From assembly GCA_003116995.1 (NCBI GenBank), contig BDSL01000018.1, positions 992,001 to 1,056,000 of the forward strand: a DNA stretch of 64,000 bases, written 5' to 3'. The first letter of the stretch is position 1; the number at the start of each line of letters is the position of its first letter. Position numbers and translations under genes: made by a program. The DNA is from Yamagishiella unicocca (lineage: Eukaryota > Chlorophyta > Chlorophyceae > Chlamydomonadales > Volvocaceae). This document shows positions 55,887 to 64,000 of this stretch, one piece after another. The notes under the pieces are model-generated. The model saw only the letters and a program-made list of their open reading frames with translations, was not told the origin of the DNA and ran no database searches.

Positions 55887-56915
55887 ATGGCAGACCTAAC
55901 ACATCCGCTTGTGTGGTTCTACATCCCCTGCGCGCTGACTTGGATTTGCTTTCTGATAAGCGTCGGCTCGCCTGAAAGGTTCATCGACTATGATTGGCTT
56001 TGGTTCCTATTCCGTAATATGTCCCCATACTTCTGGTCGGCTCTGGGTGTGGTGCTGGCTGTGGGTATGTCCATTCTGGGAGCTGCCTGGTGAGATGGCA
56101 AGGGCAGAGCGGCGCAGGGCGTCGAAGGGTAGCTTGGTGCATTTTTGTTATAAGTACATCACTGCCATCAAATGATTTGGTCAACGTTTGAGCATTGGCA
56201 GCTCACTGACTCCCTTGTCTTGAATCAGGGGCATCTTTATAACTGGCTCTTCGCTGGTTGGCGCAGCCATCCGTGTCCCCAGAATCACATCTAAGAACCT
56301 AATCAGGTATAGTAAGGAGATGGTTGCCTTGGTTGAGATTGCCGCCATCAAACGTCCCGTCTTGGCGTGTGCCTTCTTTGCACCCAAACAGCGTCATTTT
56401 CTGCGAAGCTGTGGCCATCTACGGCGTCATTGTAGCTATCATCCTTCAGACAAAGATTGAGATGGTTCAGCCTGAGGCAGGGGGGGTGTATAACAAGTAC
56501 GCGATGGCCGCTGGGTACTCGATCTTCGGCTCGGGCGTCACTTGCGGCTTCGCAAACCTTGTCTGCGGGTAAGTAACATTTTTGGAGAGTGCGTAGTGAT
56601 ATCCTGTAATCGGTACACATTATGGGACGGGCATCTGCCAGGGGTATCGTGGGGTTTGGTTCATCCGTGCTGGACTTCGTATGGGCAGCCTCCGCACGTC
56701 CATGCCTGAAATATTGCAACGGCCCCATTCCCCCTTGCAGTATGTGCGTGGGAATCGTGGGGAGCAGCTGTGCACTGTCGGATGCGCAAAACAGCACGCT
56801 GTTCGTCAAGATTCTCGTGGTAGAGATTTTCGGCAGCGCTCTGGGGTTGTTCGGCGTCATCATTGGCATCATTATGAGTGGAGGTGTGAGGTGGATGCCG
56901 CCGCAGCCTGTGTGA
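55887..56915 (+). CDS. VMA16: V-type H+-ATPase 21-kDa proteolipid, subunit c''
   Basis: Four exons (55887-56089, 56229-56306, 56392-56568, 56741-56915), all phase-2 junctions, 210 aa. This is a Vo-ring proteolipid that carries protons across vacuolar and endomembranes. Five hydrophobic helices are visible, the N-terminal one ([20 protein letters not shown]) being the extra helix that distinguishes c'' from c. The two membrane glutamates are present: Glu99 ([19 protein letters not shown]) and Glu181 ([17 protein letters not shown]). Other signatures: [20 protein letters not shown] and [19 protein letters not shown]. Note each intron falls in or next to a helix end. Compared with yeast/human, the C-terminus extends to RWMPPQPV. 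Confidence 0.95.
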
Positions 56916-59217
56916 GATGGATGATGCGGCCCCAACCCCATAAGGATCACAGCGGGGATAAACGGGCCGGTAAAGTTCGCCCGGCCATGGCGAGGTTAAG
57001 GATCGGTTCCAGCTTTACGGAATCTTGCATAGCCCTGCACTATCACGGCGGTGCGACGGGGACACACCCGTGGCAGCGTGTACGGGGACGTGCGGCGCGT
57101 TGTTGTGCAATGGTTTGGGACGCCTGAGTCAGGTCAGGTATGCAGACAACCGGAGGCGTGTAAACAAGCCGTATGCGGACGATAACGCTGCGATAGGTGG
57201 TAGGCACGTCGTCGCGGTGTGCACCTATCGCAGGATGCAGCAGCAGCCTGGTGCGTTTCCTTGAGCACTTGGATCGCCGTTTTTCCCTGCAGTGTAGGCC
57301 TCTGCGTTGTAGGGCCGACGGCCGCAACAGTTCGAGCTGCTGATCCCCATTATGGTGGGACGTGGCTATCCAAAGCATGGCTTGGCCAAAGCATGGGAGC
57401 GTCTCTGCGGCTCTCCAACACGTGTAGGTGGCTTTCGAAGTTGGGGGGTGAGAACACATGGCTGGTGTGTATGAGAGCGAAGGAAATGTCGTCGACCGTA
57501 TTGGTCATGAGTTGCGGACATAGTATGCTGATACCGTGTTACCAACGCGTCTGAGGTCGCTGTGTATATTGGGGTGGAAAAACAGCGGCGTTTCGGCATG
57601 CAGTAGGGATATGGGGCTTGCTTATCCGTGGGCTTGCGAGCGTGTATGTTTCTCTTTGAGAAGTTTCAAGGTCCTCGGATATTGGTAACAACATCAGTGC
57701 GGAGCTCAACCTGGCCGTGATTGAGGCGGAGAGCACGTTGTGCTCCCCGCCGTCAACCCAGCAAGGGAAATCTGCAAGGAAACACAAGCCATAGCACTCA
57801 ACAGTAAATCTGACCTCCTGCTAACTCCGCGCCCATATACTGACCCCAAAGGCTGGAATCCATGGTCATGCGGGCATGGTTACGACTCCGGACCAAGGAC
57901 AGAGCCATCGGTCGAGCCATTTTGAGTGATGCGCGCGTACTGCGGAGAAACAAAAAGGCTACCAGTGTCCCTTTCTTTGCAAGCTTATTGTAGCACCCAA
58001 AGGCGGTAGCTCGGAAGCCACTTTGAACTATAGGGCCAGCTGCGACCGTCGCTAATACGACCTGTATCTGAGCGTGACACGGTGCATGGTTTCGGGGCTG
58101 CATATGACTAAATTCAATATGTTTTCCGGGCGCACTGAGCCTAGCCAAGCGTAATCGGGTGCAACCAACCCCCCAACACCTTAGGCAGCTTGATCTGTAA
58201 TGCGACGAGCCAACCCACAAAGCCGCACACGATCCGTAGTGCCGTAGACTTTATATATGAACCTCCGGTGCCGTTACTTCCACGGCTTCCGCTGGCACCA
58301 AAAGTTGAGGATCAATGTCAGCGAGAAGCGATGTGCACCAGTCAGAGCTTTAGGCTTTGTTGGCGTCATGCAGGCCCCTCTATGCACATCCTGAGCGCTT
58401 GCGTCTGTTAACGCTCCCCCTTATCCACCCTTGAAAATCAAGCTAGAAAGCATAGGCTTAGCAATAAAACACAAGCTAAGATGAAAGCTAAACCAGAAAC
58501 TTTCCTACCGTCGTATCATTACGTCGTCCTGCCGTTGGCATGGTTTCGACGCTCCATCGACAATCGCAGGTATCACTACGTAACGATGGCCATATGCGTG
58601 GTTATAGTTTGTGCCGCCACTCACAATTGACGGAATCGTCGTCGGATTGTCGGCACGTTCGCATGTCCACTCGGGCGTCTGCTATCAAACTAACTACCAA
58701 AGTGCCTCATGTTGAGCTTAGATCTTAACCGATGTAGCTGTCCAGCGGTTGCATCCTTGTGCGTACGGTTGCGAAAGCATTCCGAAATGCGGTGCGGGAC
58801 GGAAACATGCCTGCGCGCGGGTTCACCAAGAAAATGGACCAAACCCATTACCAAGCTATTGTATCACAAAGTGTTCAGTCAGTGCATCCATCCCAGTAAT
58901 CCATGTACCTAACTCGTAACTCGCTAATTGTCCGGATTGCCGTACTGTATGAAACGTCAGCGGCAAGGGAACTGAACCATGCGTTAACGGGATGCGAAGA
59001 ATATGTTTTCATAAAGCCAATTCTCTTACTTTACTGACTTGCGTCGCATCGACTACCGTCGCTTCGCGTGTTAATACTTCGCGTCATACGCAGGATTAGG
59101 GAGCTGCAGGGGCGGTTCAGTTTGCCTTCATCGGACATCCTTTTCAGAATACAGTAGAGTCATGAACGCGCACCCTCATTGAAACTGATAGCTTCCCTGC
59201 AATTGTCACAAGAAAAA
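56916..59217. other. Intergenic
   Basis: Between V-ATPase c'' and the PP2C gene. A 140-codon open frame on the minus strand (57798-58220) has no recognisable domain or splice partners. No RNA gene or repeat was identified. Confidence 0.45.
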
Positions 59218-61914
59218 ATGGAGTTTGTTTCCGCCGTCCTCTCTCCTCCTAAGGAATCAGTTACACCGTTCGCTCTAGGCAATGCGACATCTCTGTCGGG
59301 TGGCGAAGTGAGGTGAGCGGACACATGTTGTTGGCTCATCCAGTCTTACTCGCGTACTCAACCTTCCGTGTTACTGAGTGCAGAGAAGATGGGAAGGTTA
59401 GCTACGGCTTTTCCCTCTTGCGGGGCAAGCGCAACAGCATGGAGGACTTCCACTGCGCTCAGGCACGTCGGAACGCAGACGCCTTCGTGTGTACGCTCGT
59501 CACACCTCAAAACTAATCCCACGATTGCCGTTTGTTGTTCCACAGTACAAAAAAGATCCACGGACTGGGCAAGTCGTAGGCCTGTTTGGTATCTTCGACG
59601 GTGAGGCCTTTTCCTTTCACAACAGCAAGGATGTACGGGTTGCAGGATGACAGGGGGGACATGTTGCCCGGGCGGGGTTCGAGGAAGCAATTGCCGGCCA
59701 CAGGGCTGTCCTCATTCCGTAGTCCACCTGTTCACGGGGCATGCCTTGTCCATGCTGACCCCTGACAGGATGTTTAGGTATGGCTGTTCAGCCTCTAGAC
59801 CAATGACCAGCCTTGCCTCCACTCTACCCACGGTGCAGGCCATGGCGGCGCCAACGCGGCAGACTACGTGCGCAGCAACCTATTCGTGAACATGATGCAG
59901 AGGTGGGGCGGTGGCCTTTGGGGTCTAGTTGTGTTTGGGTGTGGCTGATAGGTGACCATTTCTGCCATCTATCTCTGCCCAAAGAAAGCATCCGTCACCC
60001 CTCTGGTTACCTTGGCGTGCATACACGGCATGGAGCACATAGCTGGCCCCGTGCATGCTGACATTCCAATTGACCTACGCCGTCGGCGTCCAACCACCGT
60101 CCTCCCTCTCACCTTCTGTCCCCTGGTACTGCAGCCAAAAGTTCATCAGCGACCTCCCAGCGTGCGTAGGTAAGCCGGCGGGGCGATGTGGGTCTGGCCG
60201 CGGGTCACCCCGCCACCGGGATGAAGACCGTCACATTGCGCCGGCCACGTATCGTACAGTGCTCTGAAGTGCAAACGTCGCTCGCGTCACACTATGTAGC
60301 ACTCCTGCGGTGACTTCGCGGACGTCGCCCCCAACACCGCCCAAAGCCGCCGCTATTACCGGCAAACCAATGGATGAGGCATACAAGCATGAAGATAGGG
60401 CACAACGTGTACAGCTTGACGTAGCTAAACGGTAATACTTGTATACCGAGGTACGATAACCCGAAGGGAAGCTCATGGGTCACTGCTCCCTTCCTCGCCC
60501 TCATCGCAGCCGAGGCGTACGAAGCCACGGACAATCAGTACCTGCGACAGGAGAGCTCCAGCGGGCGGGAGGACGGCTGCACGGCTGTGACAGCAATACT
60601 AGTGGGGCAGAAACTGCTGGTGGCCAATGTTGGGGACTCGCGTGCAGTGCTCAGCCGCGGGGGAAAAGGTGGGGCTCGCTTCGGGGAGGCTGGGGCGGGG
60701 CGCTGTTCGCCGAGCTTCGCGCCAAAAAGGCCGTCGCGATGTGTTCAGCGGCCAGTTTGGCGATTTGGTACGGAATTAGCTGAACCTGCCGTACCCTGGA
60801 TGCTGCCAACGCCCTCTTATTTGATCCCGTTCCCGCCCTTTCACCTCTCGCTGGCTTTCAGCGCTGGCTATGTCAATCGACCACAAACCCAACCTGAAGG
60901 AGGAGCGAGCGCGCATTGAGAGCGCGGGCGGCGTGGTGGTGTGGGCGGGCACCTGGCGGGTGGGGGGCGTGCTGGCGGTGTCGCGAGCGTTCGGCGACCG
61001 GCCGCTCAAACGCTACGTCGTCGCAACGCCTGCTGTTGCCGAGGAGAACCTGACGTACGATGACGAGTTCCTGCTCCTGGCCAGCGATGGCCTGTGGGAC
61101 GTGATGACCAACCAGGTGCGACTGTGGATGCAACCGCACAAGCGTATGAGGCTGGGTAAAATAGATAAAGATAGTTCCAGTGGACTCGTGTCGAGGGACA
61201 ACAGGCAGCGGATACTGGAAAACAGCACCGTGATTGCATTGCCCTAGCTAGAGGTTGATTTGCCGGTGTAGGGCTGCCCTCTGGCATACTGTGTGAAACG
61301 CGCAGTGGTCTTTCTCATTGCAACCAGCCCGCTATCCTTATTTGTGCGAATTTGAACGCGTCTTCTCGGTAACTTGCCGCACTGTTCGGCATGCTGTTTG
61401 TCGTTACTGCGTCGCAGGAGTCGGTGACCCTCATCCGGGACATTTCTGACCCAGAGAAGGCTGCGAAGCGGTTAACCGAGGTGAGGAGTTCGAACGAGTT
61501 CGAACAGGCAGGGGGAAGCGCCCTGGGGGACTGCGCCCGGGTTCGGCGCCTGGTTTCGGATCCGATGCGTGGTCTGCTTTGCCCGGAACATCTCGTTCAC
61601 ACATGCACTCGTATGGGCCGGGCTTTCGTTTGTCTTCTTGTCTCTCCCGCCGCTCTTCATACTTAATACCATACACATCCAATCATGATCATGCACCCCT
61701 AACCCGTTTTTGGGGGGGAGGCTTAAGGATAAGGGTGTCATTTGGAGCGGTCTCGGCCATACTGTGTTTACTAAGCGCACATGTTTTTAGATCAATCCAG
61801 TGCACGCGTGTTACTGTCTGCGTTGTCCGACATCACTTGACCCAACCGCAGGAAGCATACCAGCGCGGCAGCAACGACAACATCAGCTGCGTGGTGGTAC
61901 GGTTCAAGCCGTGA
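59218..61914 (+). CDS. PP2C-type (PPM) Ser/Thr protein phosphatase
   Basis: Nine exons: 59218-59312, 59384-59462, 59546-59600, 59839-59902, 60135-60169 (35 bases), 60510-60668, 60862-61115, 61418-61480 and 61852-61914, phases all consistent, 288 aa. It is a minimal PPM catalytic domain, Mg/Mn-dependent. Motifs in order: [19 protein letters not shown] (conserved R..MED), FGIFDGHGG with metal-binding Asp76, [61 protein letters not shown] with Asp238 and [13 protein letters not shown] with Asp277. All canonical metal ligands are kept, so it should be active. Intron 2 begins GC (CAG|GCACGT), required by frame. No targeting sequence or regulatory domain is evident; resembles the small plant PP2C clades without ABA-receptor features. 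Confidence 0.93.
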
Positions 61915-63002
61915 GGTGGGTCACGCGGGCAGGCCATCGGCGGCTGGCGGCATCGTCAGTCATGAAGACATTCGGCATGAATATGTGCGCCCACAGTCCG
62001 AATTCGGCAGCAGCATGTCCCCGCAAAATTGCGACGCAAGCGCTGTGGGCGCAGCTGAACGACACCCTGACTCCCCAAGCAAGCCTAACCATGTTGCACA
62101 TTGCAAGCCTTGTTGACTGTGCCGGGAATCATACTGTGTGGAAAGCATTGCTGAGGGTAAAAACGCCGAATCGCATTGCGGCAGGTGCGGACTGGTGCGG
62201 ACGGGCTCTACCTCCTGCGATGGGACATGGCCCTGGCGGCCTTCCGCAACGCGAGCGATTAACGAGACCGTGCGCAGTTGTTATGCTGATTGTCGATTTG
62301 GGCGCTGTAGATTGGGTACCAGACCCGCTTGCCTGCTGAAGCATCTGGGCTTTCACGACTATTACTCTTACAGCAATCTGACGGCACAATGCGGCGATTA
62401 GTCGTATAAGCGTACATTATGAGTGGACTTGTTACAGCGAGTACGTTATGAGGTTGTCCATCGCGTCTAGCTTTTGAATCGTCGCGGCGGTAGACAACTG
62501 CCAACGATGGCAAGGCAGACGGCGAGACGGGAGCTAATGACGATGTCATTCGTGTCGGGCCCAGAGGTCCCATAAACAGCTAACTGCGTGTACATATTGA
62601 CTGCATGGGTTGCCGTACGGGCACGAAACTGGCACTGTAACGTTATGGAAAACGTGTGGTTCACCCAAAACATCCACCTGACTGGTAGACAAACGCATAC
62701 GCGGTGGTGTGCCTGCTTGGGGCGCTTTGTTCAGATGAAGCCAGCGCGCCGACACCAATGACGGCATCATACCGTCATGACCCACACAGGGCAACCTGGC
62801 CAACCGCAGACCAACCCCACTTCACAGCCCACTTGCATCGGTCCAGTCGTGCACCCCACAACCAGCGACGTCTGCAGGGAGCATACCGGCATTACTAACC
62901 CGACGCGTCTGGAGGTGAGGGGGCGGTGCGCACGTCAGCCACCAGCGCAACCCGGTCCAGTCCCGCACCACAGGCGCATGTACTCGTGCCTCACTCCTCC
63001 AG
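61915..63002. other. Intergenic, tail-to-tail gap
   Basis: Between the stop codons of the PP2C gene and the ZCCHC10-like gene. Nothing recognisable was seen. Confidence 0.5.
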
Positions 63003-64000
63003 CTACCGGTCATTTTTGTTGCGCTTTGCATGCTTCTTTCTCCGCTTGCCGCTATCCGAATCGCTGTCCGAGTCGCTACTGCTGCTGCTCGAATCGTCGC
63101 TGCTGCTACTGCTGCTGCCACTGGACTTAGATGAATCGCTGCTGGTGCTGCTCCCGCTGCTGGTGCCGCTCTTGCCGCCAGACTTGCGGTCCGAGTCGGA
63201 GCTCGAATCCGAAGAGTCGGAGCTGGTGCTGTCGCTGCTGGTGCCCGATGATGACGAGTCATCCGAGGACGACGACGACGACGGAGAAGCGAGACGCCTC
63301 TTCTTGCGGCGGTCAGAGCCCTCGCGGCTGCTCCTCTTGTCTCGGGAGCCGGCGCGTGCCTGCTGCTGTTGCTGCTGCTGCTTGGCGCCGTCCTCCCCCG
63401 CTCGGAACTCGGGCGGCAGTTCGTCAGCAGACAGGAACCGTTGCTTGGCCTGCATGAAGCACGGTGGCGGCAAGCAATGCCATCAAACGTCGTTGTATTT
63501 ACAGCTTTGCAAGGGTCCGATGGCCGCCGCGCACTGTGCATCAACGGCGGCTTACGCTTTGCGCAGAATTGCTCGTGTAAACTCTGCCTGTACTGTTGCT
63601 GCCTGCACAGGTCCCAACGCTCGCGCAACTGCACACCAATTTCAACGACGCTGTTGGGTGGTTGCTTTATCAAGCTCTATTCAACCAACTCCTGTACTGC
63701 TGACACAAAAGCCAGCTCATCAGTGCCACACACGAACTTGTGCTCCCGGGAGGACAAACAGCGTGCATCCCCGTCCTTGCCCAGGGTTTGACAGACGCTG
63801 CCAAACAAGGTCGCCTGTCTCGCATACCCCCGCGCTTCTCATGAGTATGGTGGGATACTAACTACACTCCTTTCATGACCGCATGGGATGTGAAACCCAG
63901 CAGCCCTCAACTCACCTTGGGTTGCTTCAGCTGCTGTGTTCGCGAGGGACGGGCCGCATAAGCCGCCTCATTCTTGCATTCATACGTCCAGTGCCCCATC
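63003..64000 (-). CDS. ZCCHC10: ZCCHC10-like zinc-knuckle protein with Ser/Asp-rich tail; 5' end outside window
   Basis: Two exons are visible on the minus strand: 64000-63916 (continuing beyond the window) and 63449-63003. The first encodes the second half of a CCHC knuckle and its signature flank, GHWTYECKNEAAYAARPSRT then QQLKQPK, as in ZCCHC10 (GHWTYEC...RPSRT). The second continues AKQRFLSADELPPEFRAGED, a polyQ run, a basic patch (RDKRSSREGSDRRKKRR) and about 95 residues of almost only Ser, Asp, Gly and Lys, ending KRRKKHAKRNKNDR. The domain probably binds RNA or spliceosomal partners in the nucleus. The Ser/Asp tract is a likely casein-kinase-2 target. Family assignment is from the knuckle flank alone. 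Confidence 0.78.

Noticed and set aside
62822..63861. 283- and 311-codon frames overlapping the ZCCHC10-like exon
   Set aside because: They are antisense or alternative-frame readings of the Ser/Asp tract (Leu/Ser/Arg-rich) with no independent support.

Overview
This is a eukaryotic nuclear window from a photosynthetic, flagellated organism, most likely a chlorophycean (volvocine-like) green alga. The evidence is a mix of plastid-type genes (L-aspartate oxidase, tryptophan synthase alpha, a thylakoid-lumen protein), an outer-dynein-arm light chain of the Chlamydomonas LC3 type, short exons split by many GT-AG introns, and TGTAA motifs downstream of some stop codons. GC content is moderate by eye, so Chlamydomonas reinhardtii itself (very GC-rich) is unlikely. 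No prokaryotic operon, CRISPR array, virus or toxin gene was seen. All gene models were assembled by hand from reading frame, splice motifs and intron phase. I count 17 protein-coding loci with about 67 introns.

Layout. 1-1129 is the 3' end of an RCC1-repeat gene (+). 2411-4996 is L-aspartate oxidase (-). 6979-8334 is an MTH1-type Nudix hydrolase (-). 8854-11096 is a steroid 5-alpha-reductase family gene (+). 11097-20541 is mostly gene-poor and carries repeats (a 205-bp inverted-repeat element and related dispersed copies) plus two unrecognised genes: a four-exon gene on - (13725-15709) and a TP/SP-rich protein on + (17100-17993). 20542-23249 is tryptophan synthase alpha (+), with a perfect 23-bp x 7 minisatellite in an intron. 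25431-27886 is RPL12 (+). 28695-29652 is a small novel three-exon gene (-). 32902-34307 is dynein LC3 (-), divergent from NIP7 (34648-36608, +). 38339-44009 is PUM3/Puf6 (-, ten exons), divergent from a lumenal protein gene with paired CX3CX3C motifs (44188-46039, +). 49054-54628 is a 13-exon CBP60-like gene with a Gln/Gly/Met-rich tail (+). 55887-56915 is the V-ATPase c'' proteolipid (+). 59218-61914 is a nine-exon PP2C phosphatase (+). 63003-64000 is a partial ZCCHC10-like zinc-knuckle gene (-).

The most interesting structure is in PUM3. Its introns 5 and 6 hold six C/D-box snoRNA candidates on the host strand: two U43-like copies whose antisense element matches the 18S ACCGCCCGUC site, and four copies sharing an antisense element to the conserved CCCGAAAGAU stretch of 25S/28S rRNA. 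A ribosome-biogenesis protein gene therefore hosts a locally amplified set of rRNA-methylation guides, next to NIP7 and about 10 kb from RPL12. Four introns in four different genes use GC-AG boundaries, each supported by intron phase.
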